From Gambelia wislizenii (lineage: Eukaryota; Chordata; Lepidosauria; Squamata; Crotaphytidae): DNA of 64,000 nucleotides. This document shows, piece by piece, positions 33,885 through 46,166 of the stretch. The DNA lies in the NCBI GenBank assembly GCA_030847615.1, contig JAUMIR010000001.1, positions 182,175,001 through 182,239,000 on the forward strand, given 5' to 3'. Position numbers and translations under genes: made by a program. Under the pieces are notes generated by a model. That model searched no databases and was not told where the DNA came from. It was given only the letters and a program-made list of their open reading frames with translations. The first letter of the stretch is position 1, and every line of letters begins with the position of its first letter.

Positions 33885-35780
33885 TAAAATAACATTTGCT
33901 GACAGACCCAGGAAATAACAAGAACAGACACAGATGATGGATTGAAAAGGATCACTATCCTATTTATTATTTCTTAAGAAAAAACTTCATCGGGGACAGC
34001 AATCTAGTGTGGGATATACTGGGACAATAGGTGTATCCCCAGACCTTCTCCCCATCTTCCCCTGGGCAAAGCACCTGAGCCCTGGGATAACCCAAAAGCC
34101 GGGTTGCTTCCCAGCCTGCCCGCACCTGTAAGGCCAATCTAAAAGTCCCTCCCCCAAGTCACAGTACTTGGAATGAAGGTTTCTCCCCCAGGCTAGTCCT
34201 AAAGGGAAGTCCCTTTCCCTACCACCCTTGTCTCAAGACCTAAAAAGGCAGTTCTAGGGACCTTGTTTCACTGAAAGGTGGTGCTATAGGTTCTCATCAA
34301 ACTACCAAATCTCCCCCTTCCACCTGCCATAGATATGGGGCAAGCATCTCATTTCCCTTGCAAGAGTGAAAACACATCTATATATTTGCCTTTGAGTATC
34401 TTATCCCTAGCTGATTGCAGCAAATGGTCCCCTAATGGGAGCACTAAATCTCCATAAGGAATAGCTGAATATGGGGTTGTACCATATAATGTCCCTACTT
34501 GGGGGGGGGGGAATCTACCACTCTTGTGTCTTATCCAAGGCTGTGCTAATGCCACCCCCAAAGAGAACCCACCCCCACATTAGCTGTGTGATAGTCCACC
34601 CACTATAACTTCCTTGTCCAGCTATCTGGGCCTATGAATTAAAATGTTGTATTGCAGGCCTGGGCGATGCCCAAGGCCAAGTGTAACAATCATGTGTGTA
34701 ACCTTGTGGGTCAGGTTGCTCACCCTCAATGGCAGGGACTCCTGTTTCAGGAGAATATCTACTATGCTGGTCATGTGAAAGAACCTCCTCCACATTGTGC
34801 ACCTCTGCTGTCACAAACCCCTATGCTTCCTCTATGCACATGTGCTTCTCCAGGGCATCTAGATGGGTCAGATTTTGTTAGCCATACACCTGTGCTTAGA
34901 TCCTTTGGGTTTTTTGGGGAAGTGAGGAAAACTACTTGAGTGCTATAGCATCCTCCAAAACCTTAATTCTGTCTAATATGGCTTGCCATGGAACTTCATC
35001 CCTCTCATCCCCCGATGAGGAGTCACTCCCCATGGGGGGCACTTAGGGGATGTTTCTTAGCAGGCCCTTCAGTCGTAGGCCCTCCTCTACCTTTTTTAGG
35101 TGCTGTGAAAGTGTAAGGACACAGGTCTTAGTCCAACTCTCAGACCACTGAAGGAAAAAAATCCAGTCTGAACCAATGAGGAGCAACTCACTGTTAAAAG
35201 TCAGAACCCTAATACCACAAGAACACAGGAGCAGGGAAAGAAGGAATTCCCTGAGAGGAGGAGGAGAAGTAATATAACATTATGAAACTTAAATAATACT
35301 TTATCCTCTTTTTTTTTTAATACAGTAGGGCCAAACAGGCCAAAGACCTAAGCAATATATCTGTAGACGGAGCCAAGGCCACATGCACTGCTGAGGCCCA
35401 TTGGTCATGAAGGGCCCCCCAGGAAACCTAGAATATGATGATCAATGCTTCCTCAGTGAATATGAAGGCCGCCCACAGCTCCACCACCAGACCACACCCA
35501 ACAGATGTCCAATCCACAAATTATCAATGACTCCTGACATTCTCTTCAGTCACATTGTATGTCTTTTGTTTTGTGATTTTTGAGAGCTTCAGATCACTCT
35601 GTCTCCCTGATCAAACAAAATGCAAAAAGAAGTGGTGAGGGGAGGAGAGGTCTTAAATAACCTCTGCCCCCTTCCTTCAACTTCCTGCCAATGGCACATG
35701 CACTGTGACACTGTTTAGACTGGCCTCACTTCCTGGCCAGTCAGCAAACATGCCTTCCTGTTGTGATAGCTGCACCAAAC
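33885..35780 (-). mobile_element. LTR- or DIRS-like retroelement remnant
   Basis: The left part (33885-34350) aligns with 55185-55640: CAGGAAATAACAAG, GGCAAAGCACCTGAGCCCT, CGGGTTGCTTCCCAGCCTGC and AAAAGTCCCTCCCCCAAG have counterparts there. The right part (35640-35700) matches the TATA region of that copy (TCTTAAATAACCTCTGCCCC). About 1.3 kb between is absent from the other copy. There the minus strand at 34930-35035 is open for about 35 codons and includes SDSSSGDERDEVPWQ, which looks like an acidic gag-type N-terminus. The class is uncertain and the ends are approximate. Confidence 0.55.
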
Positions 35781-36086
35781 AGAGGGATGCAAATTCCAAG
35801 CTCTGGTAAAGTAACACACACACCAGAGAGAGGTACACAGAATTTAACATAAGATTAGCATGACACTCTCTGCCACAGAAAATTTCACCAACATAGCCAA
35901 AATTATTTCCTCATCTGCAAAAAGCAAAATTTCTTTTGGACAACCCCATCCCCCTTAGAACATGTGAGGGAAAGATTTTCAATGTGACACTAATTCAGAT
36001 ATCTCTTGATGGTACCTGTGGTGATTTTCATGGCAGCTATAAGCAAAGATGTTAGGTTTTCCTGTAATATTCTTGGGCCATAAAAG
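35781..36086. other. Unannotated gap
   Basis: No feature recognised before the L1 target duplication at 36087. Confidence 0.4.
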
Positions 36087-36095
36087 CACATTTGA

Positions 36096-37439
36096 CATCT
36101 GATTTAACTGGCCCAACAGGAGAAGACCCAAATAAAAGGGAATAAATACACTGTATCACAAAACCTAAGAGAGAATTTTACAAAATGTACTTTCACTGGT
36201 ATCTCAAGGATATACAAAAACAGTGATAATAACTGTTAGAAATGTAAAAAGGTACCAGGAACTTTTTACCACTCTTGGTGGTCATGCCATAAATCAAGAA
36301 CATATTGGAAATACATTCATCTGACTGTGACGAAGGCTTTGCAAAAAGACTTTCCCATGAAATCAGAATTTTACCTATTGTGCATTTTTGAAGATAGCCT
36401 TGAAAGAGAATTTGGTAAAATCCTGTATCACTTAGTTACAGCAGCAAGGATTATATTTGCCCAGAAATGGAAGGAGGAACAAATTCCAGCACAGGAAGAA
36501 TAGTTATTAAAGTTATATGATGTAGTGGAAATGGACAAATTAACCGCTTTGCTTAAAGACAAAACTTTAGAAGATTTCAACTAGGGCTGGAATCCACTAA
36601 TAGAATATTTGGAGGAAAATTTGGGAACTACAGCAGTGATAGGGATGAAAAATGTAGACACAAGGTTTTGATTTAAGAAATAAGAATATGTATTTACAAT
36701 AATGTTAATTACAATAAGTTATTATTAAGCATAACATCAACTGTTATCCAGAAAAAGCTTCAAAGTTAAGATAATATTAATGCTAAAACATTATATCTAA
36801 AGTTGCTGTATATTATAACAATATATTACGGTTGGGTGACACCTTAATATTATATTAAGATAGTCAAAGAAATTCACAAAATGTTGAAGGCAGTCTTGAT
36901 TGGGAGGAAGATTGTATGGTTGGAATAGTAAGAAGAGGATGTGAAGATAAGGAAAGGAATGAAAGAAGTATACTGATGAATGTTAAAGGGTAGGGAAAGA
37001 AGGTAGAAGAAGGTTAGAAGGTAACAAGAAAGTGAATGTAAACTGGAAAGGATAATGGAAAGTTTGATCATTTAGAAATACAGTTGTCCTTCCGTATCCA
37101 CAGATTTGATATCCACAGATTTAAGTATTCATGGCTTGAAAATATTCTTTAAAAAAATAATAATCCAAAAAGCAAACCTTGATTTTGCCATCTTATATAA
37201 GGGACACCATTTTGCTATGCCATTGCATATAATGGAACTTGAGTACTCATGGATTTTGGTATTCATGGGGGGTCCTGGAATCAAACCCCAGTGAATATGA
37301 AGGGAGAACTCTATAGTGCATATATTGGTTTGTCTGCTTATTTGTATATTTCAGTATTTTTATTTGTTTGTTTTGTGTGGGGTTTTTTTTGTTTGTTTGT
37401 TTTTTAATTGTGGAATAAAAAATATTTTTTAAAAAAAAA
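36096..37439 (+). mobile_element. 5'-truncated L1 3' end with 9-bp target duplication
   Basis: CACATTTGA at 36087-36095 and 37440-37448 bounds the segment. Bases 36180-36630 encode, with a few stops, the C-terminus of L1 ORF2: VPGTFYHSWWSCH, FYLLCIFEDS, TAARIIFAQKWKEE and ALLKDKTLEDFN can be read. A 3' UTR follows and ends in GGAATAAAAAATATTTTTT plus poly(A). A Tigger MITE sits in the UTR. More decayed than the L1 at 29-34 kb. Confidence 0.9.
37081..37311 (+). mobile_element. Tigger-type MITE with TA target duplication, inside L1 3' UTR
   Basis: CAGTTGTCCTTCCGTATCC at the left, flanked by TA (37079-37080), and GAAGGGAGAACTC at the right followed by TA (37312-37313). The interior contains AGCAAACCTTGATTTTGCC and GGGACACCATTTTGCTATGCC. 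It post-dates this L1, whereas at 48 kb an L1 post-dates a copy of the same family. Confidence 0.9.
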
Positions 37440-37448
37440 CACATTTGA

Positions 37449-38359
37449 GCATGTAGTTGAAGATAGTTCCACTGAATGCTTGTAATTATGGGCTACATTT
37501 ACCATGTCATTGACTGTTCATGTGTAGAAATTCACACTATCAGATTGTCCTTAACACATGAGATCTCCTATTCTAGTGATACAATCTCTGTGTATATTAA
37601 TGTGACTGGCATTTCAGTATGTTTGTCTTGTCAAGAAAATGTTTGTTGTATTATATTGGGTGTGTTTATTTTAAAACTACTTTGCTTCCCTTCCACCACC
37701 ACATACACCATTTCATGATTTTGGGATTCTTCAGCAGGTTGTTGTTTTTCTTTCCCTCTTTTGTTCTGTGCTACAATTCTCTTTAAACATCCCTTTAAAT
37801 CCTCATAAGTGAGGGATGAACAAATATGGAGGGAGTGGGAGTCATTTTGCATCCTTGTGCACACATCTCTTCAGGGCCATAGTGGCATGCCCAACATGAC
37901 CTGAAGGTATGTTGGTTGGAATCTTGTTGGTTAGTCCCAACTAGAGAAGACCCATTAATTCTATGGGATCTACCTATAGGTTGAGCAACAGTTCAGGAAT
38001 TGTACCAAGTTGGGATTAACCAAAAGGATTCTAGCTGTCATGTCACTTCTGGTTTTACCCTTAGGTGATTTATTTTGGCCATTTTGTTGTTGTTGGAGAA
38101 GTTACTGCATGTGGAGTCCTGGAAGATTGTGGAGGCCAAACCACTGTGTTTAGGGGAAATTTGAAGCCATTTTTTGGTGTCAGGGCAGTAGGAATTTTTT
38201 TTCTTTTTTTGGTTGTTCTTGGATACTAGGGGGTGTTGTTCAGGGCTGGAAAATGGGGGCATATTTTCAGTACCCCAATTAGGCCTTCCTTTGAACCCAC
38301 CAATATTCTGAGTGGACCTAAGCAGAAAATCAGGGGCATGAGTTCACTTTAAAGCAAAT
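37449..38359. other. Unannotated stretch
   Basis: A 77-codon minus-strand frame at 37631-37864 (QNDSHSLHI, LTYEDLKGCLKRIVAQN) looks vaguely protein-like but has no splice support and may be a transposon remnant. Nothing else recognised. Confidence 0.35.
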
Positions 38360-38442
38360 CTAAAACTTACCTACAACTGCTTTTAGGGAAATGTATCAAG
38401 TACTGAGAAATTTTCCTACAAGCAGTTATAGGTAAGTTTTAG
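38360..38442. repeat. Strong short hairpin, 34-base arms
   Basis: CTAAAACTTACCTACAACTG at 38360 pairs with CAGTTATAGGTAAGTTTTAG ending at 38442. The stem continues through CTTTTAGGGAAA against TTTTCCTACAAG. About three or four mismatches lie in 34 pairs, with a loop of about 16 bases. It could be a tiny foldback MITE or a microRNA-like precursor. Both strands would fold. Confidence 0.8.
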
Positions 38443-38634
38443 AATTTCCCCGTTACTCTATAACTTTCAAGTGCCATGGGCTATTGGCCTTGAATATGCA
38501 ATATGGCCAGATGCTTTTAGGAAATGCAAATGCATTTGAAGCATCAGAAGCTCCTCAGCAGGTTGCTAAAACGTTTTAACAGAAACTCAACATATTAGCA
38601 AAGTTTTGGGAAAATGTACTTTCATAAATATTTA

Positions 38635-39566
38635 CAGGTTGAGTATCTGTTATCTGGAATTCCAAAATCCAAAATACTCTAAGTTCCAAAACTAGTTGAG
38701 CTAAAACACAAGCAGTGTAGTATGCACTAGTATTGTATTTGCGAGGCTAGAGAAAGATGTGACTGGAGAGAGAGAGATGAGGATCTGTGAAATGGGGGGC
38801 AGCCTCACCTCCCACCACTTGTCAAGAAGCCAACTCAATAGCTGATAAGGAGCCCGGCTCGGCAACAACCCAGTTGAAAAGCACAGTACCTGGTGTTGTC
38901 AGTAGCAGTCCTGCAGGATCAGAAGTACACACAGAGAGAGAGAGTGCAGAACGAAGAGGCAGTCCAAGGTCAAAAGGGTTCCGGCAGGTGGGTCAACGAA
39001 GGCAGTCCAAAGTCAAGATATCCAAAGTCTCAAGATAGCAAGGTTCCAGAAGGGTCACAGGCAGAGGCTTTCTCCAGGTAACGCAGACTGCCTGAAACAA
39101 GGAACTCAGCCTCCCCCAGCTGCTTATGTTGGCCCAGCTCCCACTCCCAGCTGCGGGGTGATTGATGAGCTTCTGTCTCTTAATCTCTGGGAATGATGAA
39201 GCCACGCCTTCTCTGCTCTCCTTTGGCTAAAGGTAGGTACCTGCTCTTCTACCTCTTGCTCTTGCTCCATTATGTCTCCCAGGCTTGGACCCTGAGCTGG
39301 GGGAGGGCTAGGATGCTGAACCCTGGGTTCTTCAGGGCTAGACTCAGACTCAGCCAGCTCTTCTGCTCCTGGCTCAGCCTCCTCACCTTCTGAGTCCTCA
39401 GAGTCCTGACTGACCATGACACCACTTCACAGATATTCAGTCTCTCTCAAGTCTAATTATGTCTCATTAGGTATATGCAAATACAGGTATTCCAAAATCC
39501 AGGGGAAAATCTGAAATACAGAACACTTCTGGTCCCAAGCATTTCAGATGGAGGATACTCAACTTG
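38635..39566. mobile_element. Tigger-like element split by a retroelement fragment
   Basis: Left end TA then CAGGTTGAGTATCTGTTATC with CCAAAATCCAAAATACTC. The right end is the inverse, with ATTCCAAAATCCAGGGG, GAACACTTCTGGTCCCAAGC and GGAGGATACTCAACTTG. Diverged inverted repeats of the family also seen at 22834. The middle (about 38705-39420) is foreign. Confidence 0.8.
38705..39420 (-). mobile_element. Unclassified retroelement fragment with an acidic 5' reading frame
   Basis: GC-richer than its Tigger host. The minus strand opens with a 97-codon frame (39417 to 39124) beginning MVSQDSEDSEGEEAEPG, then a proline-rich PSPPPAQGPS, then a basic SQRRAEKAW and HHSQRLRDRS segment. Downstream on the minus strand the sequence is LTR- or UTR-like. 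I suspect the leader and start of a gag-like gene but cannot name the family. Host insertion points are approximate. Confidence 0.45.
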
Positions 39567-40105
39567 GGTTTAAGTCATTAATGCAAAGTATAGAATTAAG
39601 AGGTAAATTGTAATATTAAAAAAGTGTAAATCATAGCAAGAATGGTGTTGACGAAAAGTCCTAGCTGTGGCGGTCATTCTTTTACAGAGCATCAACTTAG
39701 TAAGTTAGTTGCACTTTCATGTAACATCAGATGAGTAATTCTACTTACTTCAGTTTTCTAATAATGTCCATGTATAAAAGAATGTCTAGGAGAACATAAT
39801 GAAGCATAGGAACATTAAGCCTGATTATCTATTAGCTTAATTAAGTGCATTTTTCACTTACGCTTCATTTTGGCATGAAGGTATTTCAGAGAAAAGGGGA
39901 GGGTGGGGAGAAACAGAATCTCATCCATTTGATATAGAGATGTGGAAAATCTTATTTTCCAGAGAGGTGCAAGAACAGAAATGGGTAATTTTTTTGCACT
40001 AAAGATGAGTATAAAATAGGAGAGATGAAGCTTGGAGATCTACACTACAAACTCATATTGGTGTACCCCAGTTTAACAATCATGGATTCCCCTACTGATG
40101 CCAGA
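39567..40105. other. Unannotated stretch
   Basis: No recognised feature. Confidence 0.4.
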
Positions 40106-40488
40106 GGGCTTGTCTACACAATGAAAATATTTCTCATAAAATTTTCAGAGAATACAATCTGTCCAAATGAGATCTGAAGCAGATTCTCAGTATTTGGAGG
40201 GAGGGTGGCTAAAAACTCAACAAACTGCACAGTAAAATGATTTGTGGCTTTCCCTGAAGCTTCCTGGAAAATGCACATAGATGTGCAGTTTCAGATGTGT
40301 GGCCATCCGAAATCCCACCATTATGCATTTTCACTCAATTGCCCTTTATGAGCAGGTGGGCCTGCTCAGTTTGAATGAATGTGAATGGATGCAAATAGGG
40401 GCAGAAATAGTGAAGACAAATCAGCTTCACTGCAAATGGGCAAAATTGCATGCCCACTAACAGTAAACTGTTGTGGCTAGACAAGCCC
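40106..40488. mobile_element. Short DNA transposon with GGGCTTGTCTA ends
   Basis: Left GGGCTTGTCTACAC and right GTGGCTAGACAAGCCC are inverted repeats 383 bp apart. The same end word appears at 12334 (GGGCTTGTCTATATGAGG) and inverted at 61776-61793 (CTAGACAAGCCC followed by TTA). It does not encode protein. A target duplication is not clear at this copy. Confidence 0.7.
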
Positions 40489-41587
40489 ATAGAATCAAAG
40501 CTTTGAAAGAGTGCTTAGAAATGTTTTTATACAGACCCTTAATTCCCTTTCAAGAGAAGTACATTTTCTGAGGAGAATGTTGTTTGTTTCTTTTTTGTCA
40601 AACCATTTTAAGGACTCCATTCATCCAACTGTTAGTCTCAACTAAAGTAAACCCATTGAAACCCTGACATTTCCAGAAGCATTGACATACAACTCAGAAA
40701 TGGATACAATGGCTATACTTTAGCTGAGATTAGCAATTGGATTGAGGCCTAAATCTGTAGTTAATTTGGGCATAACCTTTAGGAACTAGTTGGTTTAGCC
40801 ACATAAGAGTGGACTCAGAGAAAAGCTAAGATGGGGGGGGGGGAAGCTTGTGTGTTCTGCTGGAGAGCTGAATAAAATTTGTGGACCCTCACCATTATCT
40901 TGTGTAAAATAAACAGAATGGATATATATGCATGCATGGTTGGTTAGCAATGGGATAGGCAATCAACTTGTAAATCTCTGCTATTTGTAATAATTGCATT
41001 TGTAATATTGCAGGGCTGTGACCTTGAAACAAAAAAAATAGTGTTTTTGTCCTGTTACTTTGGCAATAATGTTGTAGCAGAGGAGAGACTCAGAAATATC
41101 CAACTCCTCAGTCAGTCTGTTGAGTTTTGGGAGCAGACATTATGTATTTCTCTTTTGGCTAGGAAGGGTCTTTGATGACATTCTTCCTCTTTTAACCAAT
41201 GACTGAAGCATTTAGTTCAGCAAGGGGGAATTGAAAAATGATTCAAACTGTTTTTCTAACTCAAGAAACCATCTTCAAGTCAAATCTTTTCCATTTTTAT
41301 TCTAGCTAATCCCTGTAAGATCAACAGAGGTAAGAAGAAATTATTCCCTCCTCCCTTGGTAACCATCCAAGTACCAGTTATGTTTACCAGATACAAGTAA
41401 ATGGTGTATGTTCACTCACCATTTAGCAGTTGACCCAGTGAGTCTTCACTAGATGGGATTAGCAATTGAGTTTTAGACCTATCTTTTCTGTTATGGTATA
41501 TAATATTAATCTATAGCTTCAAAAACATACTCATTACTAATAAAGTCTGGTCTTGTAATAGGGATGGCTTTCATTTTCATGTCTATG
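40489..41587. other. Unannotated stretch
   Basis: No gene or recognised repeat. A G9 run occurs at 40.83 kb. Confidence 0.4.
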
Positions 41588-41947
41588 CACACCTTCTAAC
41601 AGTTCACAGATGAAAACTGGGACAAGTGTGGCCAGAAACAGAGTGTGGTCAAGAGGGCTTTTTTTTTTTTTAATGTGGAAGTACATACAAGCAAGAAGAG
41701 GATGCAGTAGTTTTGCTTTGGCCTGATCCTACTGGGAAGAGCTCTCCTCTCCTCTTTTCCCCACTGCAGAATTAACTGTGAGAACTACTTTTGCACTTTG
41801 AATTCATTTTGAAGCAGTTGAAGTAAGCTGAAAACAAAGGGGAAAGAGGAGAAAGAAACTGGGACATTTTAAAAACAGCTGCAGAAGTGTGATGACAGAA
41901 GAGTAATCAGAACTGTCCCTGCCAAACTGGGACAGTTGGAGGGTATG
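41588..41947 (+). mobile_element. Complete copy of the 'CATACCCTCCAAC' MITE-like family
   Basis: CACACCTTCTAAC at the left and GTTGGAGGGTATG at the right give the clearest inverted ends in the family. The interior shares GATGAAAACTGGGACAAGTG and ACTGGGACATTTTAAAAACA blocks with the other copies. 360 bp, non-coding. Confidence 0.8.
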
Positions 41948-41984
41948 TCTGTGTGAGCAACAACTTGTGCTAAATTGTCAAATA

Positions 41985-42256
41985 CAATGGGCCCTTGGTA
42001 TCCACTGGGGTTTAGTTCTAGGAAACTCCCCCCCCCCAATGGATACCAAAATCTATGGACACTCAAGTCCCATTATATACTCTCTCTCTCTCTCTCTCTC
42101 TCTCAATACAATGGCATAGTAAAATGGTGTCCCTTATGTAAAATGGCCAAAAGAAATCAAGGTTTGCTTCTTTGAATTTATTTTTTGGGACTGTTTTCAA
42201 GCCATGGATAGTGGAATCCATGGATACCAAATCCGTGGATACAGAGGGCAGACTGT
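41985..42256 (-). mobile_element. Tigger-type MITE with internal (TC)n expansion
   Basis: Reverse copy: AATGGGCCCTTGGTATCC left, GAGGGCAGACTG then TA right. At the point where other copies read ATTATATAC-AATGGCATAG, a TC run of 26 bases (42079-42104) has grown inside the element. Confidence 0.88.
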
Positions 42257-42409
42257 AATAATGGTTCATGATTCAAAACAAAACATATACACAGTCATGC
42301 ACAGTGTTTTGACCTACTATGACATGAGTAATTTTTTAAAAAAATCTGGTCTGGTGCACTTGTAACCTGCTCTGACAGGCCCCCACCTTTTCATAACTCA
42401 TCAATTGGC

Positions 42410-43285
42410 TGTATTTCATATATTGGCTATAATTGGCACTCCAGGTGGTTAAAGGTAGACCAGGGACCTCCTAAATAGAAGGAACCAAGGTTTGCTCAGA
42501 AAACATAAGGCAGTAGCCTGCTAAAATTCCTAAAAGGACACACCCAGGTGAGAATTATGTGAAAGTCCCCTAGAACTGATTAGTTAGGGAGATAATGTGC
42601 TAATTCTTCCTGAGCAGCTCTGGAAGTGAGTCATTCAACAATCCAATTAAGGTGGCTAAGTGCTCTTTGCTTGCAAAACTGGTTTTTCTTCACACCTGCT
42701 CCTAAAACAATAGACATTTGTCCAAGACCACTCAAGTTCAATGTTTTAACCATTAGCTATCATTAACATGTCTGGAGAATCCATTGTCTAACCCTGTGAA
42801 ATTCCAATTGACATTTGTATTCCACTCAAAATCGCCCCTTCAAGGGAAATATTGAATATAAATATTGTCCTAAAACACAGCCAAAGTGTGCATAGCTTCT
42901 CTTCCTCCTATCACTCCATCAATCTGTGCCACCACTGGTTGCAGCTTCTACACGAATCTCTGCTCGTTAGATAGCTATGGTATAACCCATCATCCTGACC
43001 TCTATTCCTCTATCCCAATACTTCCTACTTTCTTTGTTAGCCTTGTGTGACTGCTTGATACCTGAGAGTATGCATGTATGTGTGTTCCCCTGATTATTTC
43101 TCAATAAAAACAATTTTAATCTCATCCTCTGGCTTAGAGTCTCCTCAGTTATTACCAGTATACATAAGTCAAAAGATAGTGCTATTAACTGGCTTTTCAC
43201 TGCCACTTTGAGCCAATTAAAATTCCCCATGTTAGAATTTGGAGCCTTGTGGGATCTTCATGGACCTCACACAATTTGGGTAACA
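42410..43285 (+). mobile_element. LTR copy A (retroviral-type solo LTR)
   Basis: Homologous to 44999-46166 and 60607-61459. Shared landmarks in order: GAGAATCCATTGTCTAA, CCACTCAAAATCGCC, a TATAAAT at 42857-42863, GCCTTGTGTGACTG, AATAAA at 43103-43108, ACCAGTATACATAAG and a terminal TTTGGGTAACA. The 3' end is well fixed by three copies; the 5' end is approximate. No internal viral genes are attached. Confidence 0.75.
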
Positions 43286-44739
43286 CATCAAACAAAGCAG
43301 TGAAATGTTAGCACTTTCCACTGTTTTCCTTTAAAAATAAATAAATGCCAATTTTCAGTATCCAGAAAAAGTTTTTGTATAGGGGAATGCAGAGCCTTTT
43401 ACACACAAACTCATTTTCATTACTTTACAGAGGAGTAGATCCTTTGATAAAACACCAAGTCATTCATTTGAGGATGAATATTTTAAAGATCAAATGCTAA
43501 ATTCAGCTGTGCTAATCTGCATTAAAGGTCTTGTGATATCCCATGTAATATCTGTGCTTTCCTGCTGAAAAGTGAGGACAAGTTTGTAAACTACAGATTT
43601 AAAATATGTTTTAAAAGTATTGAAGAAGTATGCAGTCAGAAGTGATGGCTTCAAGATGTCGATAGCACATTGAGACCTAAGGCTGCAATCCTATGATCCT
43701 TTCTCTGAAAACATTAAGTCTTACTATTACGCTGATATGCCTTAGGATTTCAATGTTAATGGGATTTAAACAAAGAGGAATTGGAATTGTGAATGCTTTT
43801 TCTCTAAGTTACCATAAAACCCTATCACACAATTTTAAAAAAAGAATTTTTCTATATTATATTGTTCATATGAACTGAACCCAGCTGAACTTAAAAGACA
43901 AATGCTTTCTATTCAAATTACCATAAAATCCTCTCATTTTGTGTGAGATCGGATGGGGAGAGTTTTCTATTTGCAAAGGAAAGCAAAGTCTAAAATCCTT
44001 TCCTATGAAAAAAAAAATATCAAAGCATTATACTTCATGGTGGGTTTTTTTTTCCATGTGGTGTATGATCATCCTTATTTCCTTGAATAAATTTCATGTC
44101 TGAGAATGTCTTAAATTAAATGGAATAAAAGACTGGAGATTATTTCTTCTAGGCTTTTTACACCTTGTCTCCATTCTCCTTTGGGCCAGTTGCAGAGTGT
44201 TTGAGAATTCATCAACAAATGCCATGCAGTGTTAATATTAATGTTAATATTTGGATAGAATGTGTAATTTATTTTTGTCACACTGAATTGCTGTAATTTA
44301 CAATATAGAACAAGGAGATAATAAGCTACCCTTTGCTTTTGACCTTTTGTTTGTTATTTGTATCTCTGTTTGAAGAATAATAATGCACTCAGGGTTCTGA
44401 TCTAAGAGGTCATTTCTGAGAATAGCATTGAAGCTAGAAATAATCATTGTGGAACTATTGGCCTGATCACTGTCTTTCAGATATTGTATCATTTTATTTT
44501 ATTTTTGCTCATTCATTTGAAAATGGCCACCCAAGAGAAGATATATTTTTGATAGCCCAAACAAATACTTCTTGGTGTACAAAGTTATCCCTTTCTCTTG
44601 AGTGCTATGACTCCTGTTATGAGATGTAATAGTTCCTTTAGAAGACTGGTGTTGTCTGCTTGAAAATAATGAAGTTTGGCTGTGACACAATAGATTCTGT
44701 CTAGAACTAAAATGTCGATAGGATCAGAAGACAGGGTAT
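43286..44739. other. Unannotated stretch
   Basis: No gene or recognised repeat between LTR A and the L2 tail. Confidence 0.4.
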
Positions 44740-44917
44740 TTATTGTATTTATTGTTTTTAAATGTGATTTTAGATCAGTTGCTTTTTAATTTATATTTGT
44801 TTAATTTTTTTATGGGGGAGGGTGGGGGGTGTTTAGGGATTTTTATCTGTATTGTATTTTAATTTTTGTAAGCTGCCCCGATTCTTTTAACAGAGGGGTG
44901 TGGTATAAATAAATAAA

Positions 44918-44950
<33 letters not shown>
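44740..44950 (+). mobile_element. L2-type LINE 3' end with (ATT)n tail
   Basis: TTTTTGTAAGCTGCCCCGATTC then GGTGTGGTATAAATAAATAAAT and about ten ATT units (to 44950) is the usual 3' terminus of squamate L2-like LINEs. The 5' boundary is approximate. Confidence 0.8.
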
Positions 44951-44998
44951 AAGATACAAGTAAGACTGTATCAAATTGAAATCAGAGACTAGGCAATG

Positions 44999-46166
44999 TG
45001 TTAGAAGTTGCTGGTCCCCACCATCCACAATGATGTACATTCCAGTTTCAGTGACTGCAGCAACAGCTCAACTGCACATTAACTCTACATGATTGTATGA
45101 TAGCCTGAAAGAGTTCATAGGAATGAAGGGCGGAGAAAGAAAAACCCTGGAAGAGTGAGAAGGGCAGGCATCTAGTATACCAGCCAGAATACCCCCAGGC
45201 CCCAAGCATACCAATAATTGGCAGATATTTAATAATTTGGCTCTAATGTGGCCTTCCATGTGGGAAGACAGTTTAGTAAACCAGGAACCCCCTGGAAAAT
45301 TCCAAAGACACTCACTGAAAATAGCAAAGTCATGTATTGCCCAAGGGAAGGGCCATGGTAAATTCAAAACTATGGTAAAAAGGTATTTCCTGAGCACATC
45401 TGGTGCTAGACAATAATCTCATTATCTGTGGTTGGAGTAAAGATTGTCTTTAAATGACTCCTATCCCAATCCTCAAGCCTGGCACTAAAGGATATAGTCA
45501 CTGCTATTCAGTTCAAATAAGCAACATGTCATAGGACAGTTATATCCAGAGATCCATTGTTTAATCATGGAACACTCCTGAAATGCATTGTTTCCCACTC
45601 AAAATCACATCCCCAGAAGGCAAATATTTCCTATTTAAACCCCCTGAAAACTCCGCTGAAGTGTGCACACTCCATCTTTCTCTTGACTCCACTCGGATTG
45701 TGTAGCTAGACACACAGATCCCTTTCCTTTGGATATGCTCTCTGTCTGTGTAGCCAAGGCTCATAGCCACCTGTTCCTCCCTCCATGCTGCCAGTTTGCT
45801 GCATGCCCTCCAGAACCCCCATTCTGAGAACTCAGGATCTATAAGTCAGGTTGTATCACCCATAAATACTATTCTCATACTATTCCCCTATCTAAATCCT
45901 TCTCACCTTCACTCTTGCTAGTCTTGTGTGAATGATTCTTGTATGACTGTGTGCGTGACTGGTGTTATTTTTGAACTCTTAATAAGAATCATAATTAATT
46001 TTACATTTTGTGTGTGTTCCATCCAGGCTAGTACTGGTATACATAGGCTTAAAGTCCCCTAGTTGCCCCCTCTTGCATTGCTAAGCTGAGTTATTGCTGA
46101 TTTCCCCAAAATATTAATAACTAGATCTCACATGGAATTTCCACACCACTAGCATTTAGGGTAACA
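44999..46166 (+). mobile_element. LTR copy B (retroviral-type solo LTR)
   Basis: Begins near TGTTAGAAGTTGC and ends TTTAGGGTAACA. Contains CCACTCAAAATCACATCCC, a TATA-like CTATTTAAAC at 45631-45640, GTCTTGTGTGAATGATTC, a degenerate AATAAG signal at 45981 and CTAGTACTGGTATACATAGG. Longer than copy C, mainly in the upstream (U3) part. Probably an ancient solo LTR. Confidence 0.75.

Noticed and set aside
44917..44950. ATT array considered as an independent microsatellite
   Set aside because: It is the normal tail of the adjacent L2-type 3' end, so it is described there.
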